DNA of 64,000 nucleotides from NCBI RefSeq assembly GCF_021654855.1, contig NZ_AP024202.1, forward strand, positions 806,001 through 870,000, read 5' to 3'. Origin of the DNA: Thiomicrorhabdus immobilis. GTDB taxonomy: Bacteria > Pseudomonadota > Gammaproteobacteria > Thiomicrospirales > Thiomicrospiraceae. Below the pieces are notes generated by a model, which was not told where the DNA came from, ran no database searches, and saw nothing but the letters and a program-made list of their open reading frames with translations. This document shows positions 43,052 through 51,533 of the stretch, piece by piece. A program made the position numbers and the translations under genes. The number at the start of each line of letters is the position of its first letter. Position 1 is the first letter of the stretch.

Positions 43052-45694
43052 ATGAAAAATGATACCCCTGTAGAACATTATCTTAAAGATTACCAAGCAC
43101 CTCATTTTGAGGTTGAATCCGTTTTTTTAGAGTTCGATTTAGCTCCCCTAAATACCCAGGTAACCAATACCCTGAAGGTTAAGAATTTGTCGCAACAGCC
43201 AAAAATGGTTCTGGATGGTGAAAACGTAAAGCTGGTTTCCGTCTTTCTGGATGGTCGTGATTTGACCGCGCAATGTGAGCAGGGAAAAGAAACGTTAACC
43301 ATTCCCACCTTAGGCTTGGATCAATTTGAGTTGAAAATTGAAACGGTAATTGAGCCTCAGAACAATACGGCTTTAGAAGGGCTTTATCGAACGAGCGGTA
43401 ATTACTGTACTCAATGTGAAGCGGAAGGTTTTCGAAAGATCACTTATTTTTTTGATCGTCCCGATGTTCTGACATTATTTACCACTAAAATCATTGCCGA
43501 TAAGTCTGAAAACTCAGTATTGCTGTCCAATGGTAATCTGATTGAATCAGGTGAACTTGCGGATAACCGTCATTATGCTGTTTGGCAGGATCCTTTCAAA
43601 AAACCATGTTATTTGTTTGCCTTGGTTGCAGGGAATTTAGCTTGTGTAAAAGAGGTTTATCATAGCGCGGATGGTCGCGATATCGATTTAAGAATCTACG
43701 TCGAGCCTAAAAATATCGATAAATGTGAACATGCTATGGATTCGCTGATTAAGTCGATGAAATGGGATGAGGAGCGATTCGGTTTAATTTACGATTTAGA
43801 TATTTACATGATTGTCGCTGTTGATGATTTCAATATGGGGGCAATGGAAAACAAAGGGTTGAATGTATTCAATTCCAAATTTGTCCTCGCCAAACCTGAT
43901 ACAGCCACAGACGTTGACTATGAAGGTATCGAAGCGGTCATCGGGCATGAATATTTCCATAACTGGACAGGGAATCGTGTTACATGTCGTGATTGGTTCC
44001 AGTTGACGCTTAAAGAAGGTTTAACGGTCTTTAGGGATCAGGAGTTTACTGCAGATATGCTTTCGCCTGCAGTTAAGCGCATTGAAGACGTCAAACGTTT
44101 GCGTACGAATCAATTTCCTGAAGATGCCGGACCTATGTCGCATCCTATTCAACCACAATCCTATATTGAGATGAATAACTTCTATACCATGACGGTTTAT
44201 GAAAAGGGAGCTGAAGTGGTTAGGCTTTACCATACCTTATTAGGTGAAAATGGCTTTAGAAAGGGTATGGATCTGTATTTCTCTAGGCATGATGGCCAGG
44301 CGGTTACCGTTGAAGACTTCAGAAATGCGATGGCAGATGCGAATGGTGTCGATTTGGCACAAATGCATCAGTGGTACTTGCAAAGCGGTACGCCAATATT
44401 GTCGGTTGCAACCGATTATGATGCTGGGTCTAAATTGTTTACGTTAACCCTGTCGCAAAGAATTCCAAAGCTAGAGGGTGGGTTTAAGCCAATGTTAATC
44501 CCGGTTAAGATGGCGCTGTTTTCAGAAGAGGGTGCTTCTTTGGCTCTTAATGTTGCCGTAGAAGATAGAGATAACATCGTCATTAATGGTTCAGAGGGGC
44601 TTTTAAAGTTAACGGAGACAACGCAAAAATTCAGTTTTGAGCAGGTTGAGAGCAATCCTATTGTTTCCTTATTAAGAGGCTTTTCTGCCCCGGTTATTCT
44701 TGAATATGAACAGAGTAATCAAGATTTGGCTAAATTGGCCAGCTTTGATTCAGACAGCTTTGTGCGTTGGGAATCGATGCAAACTTTGGCGTTAAGGGAG
44801 ATTAAGCGTAATATTTCTAACTATGAAACAGGGCAAAATCTGCAAATCTCTGACTACTTCGCTCAGGCCTTTGCCGGTGTTCTAGCCGATTCGACTATTG
44901 ATAAGGCTCTAAAAGCACTTACGTTAACTTTACCTGATTTAACCTATATCGGTGAGCAGTATCAGCAGATGAATGTTGATGCGATATATCATGTGCATCG
45001 CTGGCTAAAACAAGAACTGGCAACTCAGTATGAGGGTCAATTCTTGACTATCTATGCAGATTTAAATAAGTCTGAAAAAGTCTATCGATATCAAAAAGAG
45101 GATATTGCGAACCGTAAACTAAAAAATCTATGTTTGCAGTATTTAATGTTGCTACCCAATCAAATTCAGCTCGGTGCAGAACAGTTTACACAGAGTTCCA
45201 ATATGACGGATGTTTTGGCAGCGCTAGAAAGTTTATCCCATACCGATAGCCTTGAGCGCCAATCTTGCTTAAATGCATTCTATGATAAGTGGAAAGAGGA
45301 TACGTTGGTTTTAGATAAATGGTTTAGCTTGCAGGCGGGGTCACATCATCTTCATTCCTTAAGCCATGTAAAGGAGCTGGTTGAGCACAAGGATTTTGTT
45401 TATACCAATCCAAATAGGGTAAGAAGTGTTTTGGGTGTGTTTGGACGTTTGAATATGCTAGGTTTTCACCAGGCCAGTGGAGAGGGTTATCGTTTTATGG
45501 CTGAACAAGTTATCAAGCTCAATAGAATTAATCCACAAGTTGCCGCTAGGATTGTTGCGCCTTTCACCCATTGGAAACGATACGATCAACAGCGTCAAGA
45601 TATGATGAAGCAGGCTTTACAACAAATTTTAGAGAGTGAGAACCTTTCAAAAGATGTATATGAAATTGTGTCAAAATCGCTAAATGCAGGTTGA
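43052..45694 (+). CDS. pepN: aminopeptidase N (M1 family)
   Basis: 880 residues from the ATG at 43052 (MKNDTPVEHYLKDYQAP), which aligns with the known PepN start; an ATG at 43025 sits directly after the pal terminator. GAMEN near residue 262 binds the peptide N-terminus, and H299-E-Y-F-H303 with the downstream Glu of LKEGLTVFRDQEF holds zinc. The C-terminal helical domain is complete. It trims amino acids from peptides in the cytoplasm. The next gene begins 32 bases later. Confidence 0.97.
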   Translation: MKNDTPVEHYLKDYQAPHFEVESVFLEFDLAPLNTQVTNTLKVKNLSQQPKMVLDGENVKLVSVFLDGRDLTAQCEQGKETLTIPTLGLDQFELKIETVIEPQNNTALEGLYRTSGNYCTQCEAEGFRKITYFFDRPDVLTLFTTKIIADKSENSVLLSNGNLIESGELADNRHYAVWQDPFKKPCYLFALVAGNLACVKEVYHSADGRDIDLRIYVEPKNIDKCEHAMDSLIKSMKWDEERFGLIYDLDIYMIVAVDDFNMGAMENKGLNVFNSKFVLAKPDTATDVDYEGIEAVIGHEYFHNWTGNRVTCRDWFQLTLKEGLTVFRDQEFTADMLSPAVKRIEDVKRLRTNQFPEDAGPMSHPIQPQSYIEMNNFYTMTVYEKGAEVVRLYHTLLGENGFRKGMDLYFSRHDGQAVTVEDFRNAMADANGVDLAQMHQWYLQSGTPILSVATDYDAGSKLFTLTLSQRIPKLEGGFKPMLIPVKMALFSEEGASLALNVAVEDRDNIVINGSEGLLKLTETTQKFSFEQVESNPIVSLLRGFSAPVILEYEQSNQDLAKLASFDSDSFVRWESMQTLALREIKRNISNYETGQNLQISDYFAQAFAGVLADSTIDKALKALTLTLPDLTYIGEQYQQMNVDAIYHVHRWLKQELATQYEGQFLTIYADLNKSEKVYRYQKEDIANRKLKNLCLQYLMLLPNQIQLGAEQFTQSSNMTDVLAALESLSHTDSLERQSCLNAFYDKWKEDTLVLDKWFSLQAGSHHLHSLSHVKELVEHKDFVYTNPNRVRSVLGVFGRLNMLGFHQASGEGYRFMAEQVIKLNRINPQVAARIVAPFTHWKRYDQQRQDMMKQALQQILESENLSKDVYEIVSKSLNAG

Positions 45695-45726
45695 AAATTC
45701 TCATTAAGTATATTGGGTTTACAGAT

Positions 45727-47172
45727 ATGAAAAAAATTCATCTAGCTCTAATCGGAATAGCGTTAAGTTTGCCGATGGCAAGCTTTGCCTATGCTGAAGG
45801 GGAGTGGGATGATTTTTTTCGGGATAGTAAGCCAAGAAGCTTGCTAGATGTTGGTAAAACGAAGCCATACGTTGAGAATACCCCTGCTAAAGAGAGGCAT
45901 CTTCAGCAAGCAAAAAGGCTTGATCAAGAAATTTTAATCTTACGTGCTGAGATGTCAAAAAAAAATGGTGATCAAAAGCAAGTTGCCCAGTATCTAAAAG
46001 AACTTAAAAAACAGTATATTATTCCGGCTTTCCAAAATAGAGTGGCGGAACTCGAAAAGTATTTGGCATCGGTGCCTAAACCGTCGTTATTGTCGTTCTT
46101 TTCTTTTTCCAAAGACATTGTGTTTCCTATGCAAGATCCACAAGCTGTGGTGGCGATTGTTTTGCCAACCAGCGGGCGTTTTCAACAGGTTGGGCTTGAG
46201 CTGCAGAATACCTTGCAGCGCGGGCTTAAACAAGCGGGGTTTAAGGGTAAGTTAATCGCTCTAGATTCGGGGCTATACTCATCGGCTTTTGAAATGTGGG
46301 AGGTTCTAAAATATTATGAACCCGACTTTATTTTTGGCCCATTGCAGAAAGAACGCATTCTGCAATGGCAACAGTTGGCGACCGGGGTATCGACTTTATA
46401 TTTCAATGAAGTGGGTTCATTGTCTTCTTCTGAATATAGTCTTTCCCCTAGTAAGCAAGCTGGGTTGGAGCAGGTCTTCCAAGTTTTAAATCAAGCACAG
46501 TATCAAAAAATACTGGTTCTTAAAAACCGTGACGATGTTTCCGAGCAATTGGAGCAGGCTTTTCACCAGGCCTGGTCACAATTTAATAACCCTAATGATT
46601 ATCATGTGCAAACCATTGATAAAACCGTTGGGCAAGTCATTGATGATGCTTTACACTCGCAAAACTCAAAAGAGCGTCACCAATGGTTACAAACGGTATT
46701 AAGACAGCCGTTGGAGTTTGAACCGAGGGCTCGTAAAGATATTGAGGCAGTAATCTCTTTTGTTCCTGAAAATCAAGCAATTCAAATTGCGCCTTATCTA
46801 CACTTTCTATCTTTAAATCAAACCATTACCCATATTTGGTACCCGAGTAAAACACCCAGCCAATCCTATTTGAGTGCAAACAGAGATGCGTGGGTGCAAA
46901 CGTTTGCAATTCTTCCCTTATTTTTTTCAAGCGAATTTTTAAAAAATCAAACCTCAACAACATCAATTGAAAAAAATGGCCTGTTTCATGCTTTAGGAGA
47001 AGTGGCGATAGAGATTGTCAAAAATCCGAGTGAGTCTTCAAAGGTCGACACCTTGGTGGAAAGTGCATTTGGAACCTATGTTCGAGATGCAAATGGACAA
47101 TTTTACCTTTTGCCAACTGTTTATTGGGCAGACAACGGTGTTTTTGAAAGATTTACTATTCAATCAGAATAA
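45727..47172 (+). CDS. LpoA/LppC-like penicillin-binding protein activator
   Basis: 481 residues from the ATG at 45727, which opens a clean Sec signal peptide (KKIHLALIGIALSLPMASFAYA-EG); a TTG 36 bases upstream is unlikely. No lipobox cysteine is present, unlike Escherichia LpoA. From about residue 125 on it has the type I periplasmic-binding-protein fold of the LppC family: AVVAIVLPTSGRFQQVGLELQNTLQRGL and YEPDFIFGPLQKERI. LpoA activates PBP1A from outside. It follows pepN closely. A perfect ACCAGGCCTGGT lies inside at 46565-46576. Confidence 0.75.
   Translation: MKKIHLALIGIALSLPMASFAYAEGEWDDFFRDSKPRSLLDVGKTKPYVENTPAKERHLQQAKRLDQEILILRAEMSKKNGDQKQVAQYLKELKKQYIIPAFQNRVAELEKYLASVPKPSLLSFFSFSKDIVFPMQDPQAVVAIVLPTSGRFQQVGLELQNTLQRGLKQAGFKGKLIALDSGLYSSAFEMWEVLKYYEPDFIFGPLQKERILQWQQLATGVSTLYFNEVGSLSSSEYSLSPSKQAGLEQVFQVLNQAQYQKILVLKNRDDVSEQLEQAFHQAWSQFNNPNDYHVQTIDKTVGQVIDDALHSQNSKERHQWLQTVLRQPLEFEPRARKDIEAVISFVPENQAIQIAPYLHFLSLNQTITHIWYPSKTPSQSYLSANRDAWVQTFAILPLFFSSEFLKNQTSTTSIEKNGLFHALGEVAIEIVKNPSESSKVDTLVESAFGTYVRDANGQFYLLPTVYWADNGVFERFTIQSE
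46565..46576. repeat. ACCAGGCCTGGT palindrome, copy 7 (inside the LppC-like gene)
   Basis: Perfect copy read here in a different frame (His-Gln-Ala-Trp-Ser), so the repeat is not kept for its peptide. Confidence 0.9.
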
Positions 47173-47284
47173 TAATTTTCAATCTTAAAATCTTTTCTGC
47201 CGCAATTACAAATCCACTTTTATTGATTAATTTGACTGGTTTTCTATTTGAATTTTTCGATAAAAGTTTTTAAGGAATGACTGA

Positions 47285-48448
47285 GTGGCTATCCAAGACG
47301 ATACATTTGATCCCAATGACCTAGAAAGTATTGATGCTTTATTAGATGAGGCTGAGTTAGAAGCGGTCTCTGATAATTTAGATGACGATATTTCAACTGA
47401 TGAGGCCGAGTCATCCGCAGGAGGGGCTGTTGCCGATATTCCTGATGTTGATGAATCCATCGATTTCCCTGATGATTCGGATGGTTTTCTGGATTCATTG
47501 GATGATTTGGAGCTTGATGATGAACCTAAGGTGGTTGATGTTTCTACTCCTAAGGCTCAAGAAGAGGCGTCAACCAATATTGATAAAAAAATGGCTGAAA
47601 ACAATCCAGCAGAATCAAGGTTTGAAGCTGTTCCAGATGCAGACGATTTTTTAGCAAAACGTGCAAATGCTCAAGTAGCACAAAATTCCAATATGGCGGC
47701 AAAAGATATGGATTCTATAAAAAAATTAATCATTATTTTTGGATCGATTTTGAGTGTACTGGCATTGGCCGGTATCGGTATCGGAGTGTGGGGGGCTTTA
47801 TCGGCTTCGTCAGCCGGCATGGATGAAGAAACCCTGTCACTCATCGAATCAATCAAGGTGGCTTCTGAACAAAATAGTACAAGTATTCATGAAGTTGATA
47901 AAACCGCACAGTCGGTTGAGAAAAAGTTAGATGCAATCAATTTTCAGATAGAGCAGTTGGTTGCCGATATGGCAACAAATACCGGTTCATCCAAGGTGGT
48001 TGCTAAACAAGAGGTGATTGATCCTCTTGGATTGGGGGCGCATCCAGTAGCGCATGATGCAGGAAATGTCGCCAAAGATACCCATGGTGTTCCTGTGGCT
48101 CATCCTGTCGTACCAGAGCCAGTGGTAACGCATACAAATGTTGTCGCGTCACCGTCAATGGTCGCCGAGAATCCAGAATTAATGAAAAAAGTGACATCGG
48201 TAAATGACAAATTAATTAAAGCCCAACGCCGTATTGACGAGGTGAATAGTCGCGTTAAAAAAATACAAGATCAGTATCAGGCTTTGATTCAAAGTATTAA
48301 AACCGTTGAAAAACAAGTTTTGGTGGAACAGGCTGAAAAGGCCGAGCAAGTCGCTAAAGAAAATGAGAGACAATCTAAAAGCCGATATCAGTATTCGGCA
48401 CCTGATGGTGGTTTTTATGACCAATCGGTAACGGATTCTTATCCATAA
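47285..48448 (+). CDS. single-pass membrane protein with acidic N-terminus and coiled coils
   Basis: 387 residues from a GTG with AAGGA nine bases upstream. The first 140 residues are strongly acidic and low in complexity (Asp/Glu/Leu/Ser). One membrane helix spans about 147-172 (KKLIIIFGSILSVLALAGIGIGVW region). The outer part has two coiled-coil stretches (about 180-225 and 310-375) around a Pro/His/Val-rich linker. I do not recognise the family. It opens a group of four envelope genes that includes flgP, so a flagellar or cell-pole role is possible but unproven. Confidence 0.7.
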   Translation: MAIQDDTFDPNDLESIDALLDEAELEAVSDNLDDDISTDEAESSAGGAVADIPDVDESIDFPDDSDGFLDSLDDLELDDEPKVVDVSTPKAQEEASTNIDKKMAENNPAESRFEAVPDADDFLAKRANAQVAQNSNMAAKDMDSIKKLIIIFGSILSVLALAGIGIGVWGALSASSAGMDEETLSLIESIKVASEQNSTSIHEVDKTAQSVEKKLDAINFQIEQLVADMATNTGSSKVVAKQEVIDPLGLGAHPVAHDAGNVAKDTHGVPVAHPVVPEPVVTHTNVVASPSMVAENPELMKKVTSVNDKLIKAQRRIDEVNSRVKKIQDQYQALIQSIKTVEKQVLVEQAEKAEQVAKENERQSKSRYQYSAPDGGFYDQSVTDSYP

Positions 48449-48462
48449 TTTAGTGTTTAGAT

Positions 48463-48717
48463 ATGAATATGAAATGGTACGGTCTTTTATCAATTATTAC
48501 GGCGGTTGTTTTCTTGAGCGCCTGTAGTTCTCAGCCGGTACAGAGTTTTAATCGTGCGGTGATTCAGATAGGTGAAAATGTCGGTTTAGTGCATTATTCG
48601 ACAATGAAGGTACCGGATTATTATTCGACTAAACAGTTAGAAAAGAAATACGAATTAGGCACTGTGTATCGTGTGAACGATATCGACTGTTCGCAAGCGG
48701 CAAAAGATTGCCAGTAG
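48463..48717 (+). CDS. small lipoprotein next to flgP
   Basis: 84 residues. Signal peptide with lipobox LSAC, C21 being lipidated; the start could also be the ATG at 48469. The mature part is about 63 residues with two later cysteines (DIDCSQAAKDC) that could pair. No family is recognised. It is 14 bases after the acidic membrane protein and 51 bases before flgP, so probably in one transcript with them. Confidence 0.7.
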   Translation: MNMKWYGLLSIITAVVFLSACSSQPVQSFNRAVIQIGENVGLVHYSTMKVPDYYSTKQLEKKYELGTVYRVNDIDCSQAAKDCQ

Positions 48718-48768
48718 AATTTTTAAGTCAATAAATTAAGTTTTGAGTAAATAGTGGAGTATAAAACC

Positions 48769-49326
48769 ATGAAGAAGACATCATTTTTAATTGCTGGAGT
48801 AGCAAGCACTTTAGTTCTGTCGGGTTGTTTGCAGACTAAAAACGATGAGCCACAAGCCGTACAAGTACATCATGTACCGATGGTTGAATCTCAGGGAGCT
48901 GTTTCTAAATCAATCGCCACTCCTGCTCCTGTACAAAAGCCTGAGTTATTGAAAGTAACCGGAATTGGTTATGGTGCAGAAAGTACTTTTGCCGCCTATA
49001 CATCGGGTCAACGACGTTTAATGGCGATTCGTTCATCTAAACTTGACGCTTACCGAGCATTAGCAGAACAGTTGTATGGTATTAAAATTGATAGTAATAC
49101 TTCTGTATCAACCTTGACCGCCAAGAATGATAGCTTTAGAGCGCGAGTAAATGCCGTTGTTAGAGGCGCTAGAGTCGTGAGTGTGACGCCAATGGCAGAT
49201 AATAACTATGAAACGGTTTTGGAAGTCTATGTGGATAAAAAATTCTTTGAGGAAGCTTTTGTTTATACAGCATCTAAAGCGGCTGCGGTAGAGCCTGAAC
49301 AGGCTTATAAAGTAAGTTCTTACTAA
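48769..49326 (+). CDS. flgP: flagellar outer-membrane lipoprotein FlgP (LPP20 family)
   Basis: 185 residues from the ATG at 48769 (GGAG ten bases upstream). Lipobox LSGC with C20. The LPP20 domain is clear: GYGAEST, RRLMAIRSSKLDAYRALAEQLYGIKIDSNT, VVRGARVVSVTPM and YETVLEVYVDKKFF. FlgP forms an outer-membrane-associated disc or ring around the flagellar base in Vibrio and Campylobacter. Location beside the flagellar regulon and FlgT supports the call over a generic LPP20 lipoprotein. Confidence 0.8.
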   Translation: MKKTSFLIAGVASTLVLSGCLQTKNDEPQAVQVHHVPMVESQGAVSKSIATPAPVQKPELLKVTGIGYGAESTFAAYTSGQRRLMAIRSSKLDAYRALAEQLYGIKIDSNTSVSTLTAKNDSFRARVNAVVRGARVVSVTPMADNNYETVLEVYVDKKFFEEAFVYTASKAAAVEPEQAYKVSSY

Positions 49327-49345
49327 AAGATTTGCTATAGGAATT

Positions 49346-49357
49346 ACCAGGCCTGCT
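49346..49357. repeat. one-mismatch copy of the ACCAGGCCTGGT palindrome with shared flank
   Basis: ACCAGGCCTGCT. It shares TTACCAGGCCTGCTA and a following GCTAGGTTTG with the copy at 15182-15193, though the two halves are spaced differently. Confidence 0.6.
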
Positions 49358-49398
49358 AACTTGCTAGGTTTGATAAAACTTATGGATTGAGGCGATAT

Positions 49399-49686
49399 AT
49401 GATTTTTAAAAAAGTCTTTGTAGCGACAATTTTATCTTTGTTTGTTTGGCAAAGTGTTGCTGATGCAGCGAGTATTAGTACTCGTGTAAGAATTCTAGAA
49501 AGCAAGGTTGCCAAACAGGACAAGCAAATTAAAGCGTCCGAACAATCACAAAAAAATAGTGAAGCTAAGGTTGATAAAAGTTTAGCGAAGATGCAAGCTT
49601 TGGAGAAGAAATTGTCAAAGCTCTTAAAAGAAGATGGTAAGGAAAAAACGGCAGAAAGAGCGGATAAGCGTTACGCTTTTCCGTAG
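49399..49686 (+). CDS. small exported coiled-coil protein
   Basis: 95 residues from the ATG at 49399. Signal peptide (FKKVFVATILSLFVWQSVADA-AS) followed by a continuous heptad-patterned, Lys/Glu/Gln-rich helix (about 25-80) and a charged tail. No family is recognised. It closes the four-gene envelope group behind flgP and is followed by a strong terminator shared with the convergent PilZ gene. It may be a periplasmic spacer or adaptor of the flagellar base, by position only. Confidence 0.65.
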   Translation: MIFKKVFVATILSLFVWQSVADAASISTRVRILESKVAKQDKQIKASEQSQKNSEAKVDKSLAKMQALEKKLSKLLKEDGKEKTAERADKRYAFP

Positions 49687-49726
49687 AGTAAGTGTTTTTT
49701 ATTCCATTTATAAACTTAATACTCAA

Positions 49727-49767
49727 ATACAAAAAAGCCTCAGTAAATAACTGAGGCTTTTTTGTAT
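49727..49767. terminator. bidirectional terminator with perfect 17-base arms
   Basis: Arms ATACAAAAAAGCCTCAG (49727-49743) and CTGAGGCTTTTTTGTAT (49751-49767) around TAAATAA, serving converging transcripts. Confidence 0.93.
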
Positions 49768-49804
49768 TCTATGTCCCGTAATGTTGTTTAGAATAGATAT
49801 AAGA

Positions 49805-50392
49805 TTATTTGTTGTGTTGTTCTTTGTTACGGTTTTTCTGGGCAAACTCAATCTCTTTAGCTTGAATGAAGTAAACCAGTTTACGTCGATCATCTTCAGA
49901 TAGAGATTGATATGATAATGCAATTGTAGAGCCTTCAGAACCGTCGGCAAGAGGGGTTACACTCACAACATCACAACGTACCAAGATGGGGGATTCATTT
50001 TGCAGTGGCTTGATAAGTAAATCAACTTTATCCGTTATTTTCACATCTTCTTCTACATCTATCGCAATGCCGCCACCACTTAAATTAACTAAGCGCTGTG
50101 GAATGGCTCGGCTAAGCTGTTTTTCATCGATGGTTTGCAATAGAAAATTGATTTTACTATTCATGGCAGTCAGTGCTGAAGCCAGTAGCGAACTTTTTTG
50201 ATTGATATGAGAAATTACCTCATTGATCTGAGCGTCTAGCTGAGACAAGTTCTCCATAAAGTATTCTTCAATATACTTCGCATCTGGAGTGCTTGGTAAT
50301 GCCGTTTCAATAGCTTGTTCTAACGACAATATACGATAGCTACAAGGCATGATGACATCAATTCGGTAGTAAGAGCGTTGGTCTTTACGCAT
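49805..50392 (-). CDS. PilZ-domain c-di-GMP-binding protein with an inserted helical segment
   Basis: 195 residues. The two c-di-GMP-binding motifs are present but far apart: R6-SYY-R10 (RxxxR) at the N-terminus and N103-L-S-G-G-G108 (NxSxxG). Normally about 20-30 residues separate them; here a largely helical stretch of some 70 residues (about 25-98) intervenes. Such a layout recalls tetrameric PilZ proteins with an inserted helix bundle. It lies downstream of flgM-flgN on the same strand, so it may adjust motility to c-di-GMP. Confidence 0.75.
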   Translation of the reverse strand: MRKDQRSYYRIDVIMPCSYRILSLEQAIETALPSTPDAKYIEEYFMENLSQLDAQINEVISHINQKSSLLASALTAMNSKINFLLQTIDEKQLSRAIPQRLVNLSGGGIAIDVEEDVKITDKVDLLIKPLQNESPILVRCDVVSVTPLADGSEGSTIALSYQSLSEDDRRKLVYFIQAKEIEFAQKNRNKEQHNK

Positions 50393-50557
50393 AAATATTC
50401 TCTCTAATCACGATGGTTGAGGGATTAGCCTCGTTTGAGTTTTATTCTGTCTTATTATGAAACTTTCATAGTTTATACAAATAAAGAAACGAATGAAAAC
50501 TCTTTGAAATTATCATTAAAATTTAAAAATAATTATAAGCAGAAAATAAGCCAATAA

Positions 50558-51052
50558 TTAGGCTTTACCTAAAGAGCTTTGGTTACCAGATTGGGTTTTT
50601 TCGCCACTTGATCCATAAAGCTTTATATCTTGTTTGTGCTTGCCTGAAATCAAATCTAGTGCGTGTTGGTTGATATTACTGAGCATTTGAATTGACATGC
50701 CATTTGCTAAGTTTTTATCGTGGCATTCTTGAACTAGGGAAATTAAAGCTTGAGTTTGTTGTTGTAGATCTTTAGGAAGGGTCTTGAATAGTTGAGATTC
50801 AACGAGGGTGTTTAGATTTAAACCGCTTTTTTCTAAATTGAAATTTAACGCTGAGGTTTCTGAATTAAGCTTGTCTGCCAACTCTTGTTTATTGGCCGTG
50901 GTCTTTAGAATTTGATCAGCTAAATTTTTTCTAATGGATTCAGATTCTAAATCAAGCTGTTCTGAAAACTTCTTTAAAAGACGAAGTAATGACTCTGTTT
51001 GTGAGGAAAACAGTTTTAAATCAAATTTAACTTCGTCTGAGGTAGGGTGCAT
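50558..51052 (-). CDS. flgN: flagellar chaperone FlgN
   Basis: 164 residues, mostly helical, of the FlgN family. FlgN guards the hook-filament junction proteins FlgK and FlgL before export. The identification rests on the helical pattern (LFSSQTESLLRLLKKFSEQLDLESESIRKNL) and on the position eight bases after flgM. FlgK is encoded at the other end of the cluster. Sequence identity with known FlgN proteins is usually low, so context carries weight. Confidence 0.82.
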   Translation of the reverse strand: MHPTSDEVKFDLKLFSSQTESLLRLLKKFSEQLDLESESIRKNLADQILKTTANKQELADKLNSETSALNFNLEKSGLNLNTLVESQLFKTLPKDLQQQTQALISLVQECHDKNLANGMSIQMLSNINQHALDLISGKHKQDIKLYGSSGEKTQSGNQSSLGKA

Positions 51053-51060
51053 TTTCTCAA

Positions 51061-51363
51061 CTAGGCTTTGGCAAATAAGGCTTCAGTTTGAATTAACTTT
51101 TCAGCGATTTTCTGCGAATCGATTTGATAAGTACCATCAGAGATTGCAGCTTTGATTGCGGCAATTCGTGCTGAATTATCAATCTGAACATCTTGAGATT
51201 TTGCTTCAAGCTCTCGAGTTTGTGATAAAACGTCCGTTAAAGTAACCCTGTCTACAGAGTTTTTAGCTGTGCTTGCTCGTCCATCAAGCTCTTTAGTCGG
51301 CGTTTTTAACTGGTCGTTGGCACGACTAGTCATCACACTGTTTGTTAAATTTTTAATATCCAT
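51061..51363 (-). CDS. flgM: anti-sigma-28 factor FlgM
   Basis: 100 residues. The C-terminal half matches the FlgM sigma-28-binding region: DNSARIAAIKAAISDGTYQIDSQKIAEKLIQTEALF. FlgM holds FliA inactive until the hook is finished, then is exported. A candidate sigma-28 promoter (51426-51451) lies in the 170-base gap between flgA and flgM, giving the usual autoregulated late expression. flgN follows after eight bases. Confidence 0.93.
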   Translation of the reverse strand: MDIKNLTNSVMTSRANDQLKTPTKELDGRASTAKNSVDRVTLTDVLSQTRELEAKSQDVQIDNSARIAAIKAAISDGTYQIDSQKIAEKLIQTEALFAKA

Positions 51364-51425
51364 TTTTTGGCCTCACACCTGATATTGCTGACATTTTAAC
51401 AGCATTGTTACCGTTTCTACTATAT

Positions 51426-51451
51426 GTATCGGCAAAATATTAAAAGCTTTA
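51426..51451 (-). promoter_or_regulatory. candidate sigma-28 promoter of flgMN
   Basis: On the minus strand TAAA, 14 bases, then GCCGATAC, against consensus TAAA-N15-GCCGATAA. It is about 63 bases upstream of flgM. Confidence 0.65.
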
Positions 51452-51533
51452 GCTAAAAAGTTAATTTTTTTTTGGTTAATTTTTATTACAAGTAGCTTGT
51501 TTGCAAAATACGTTTTACTGTCAATTTTTTGGC

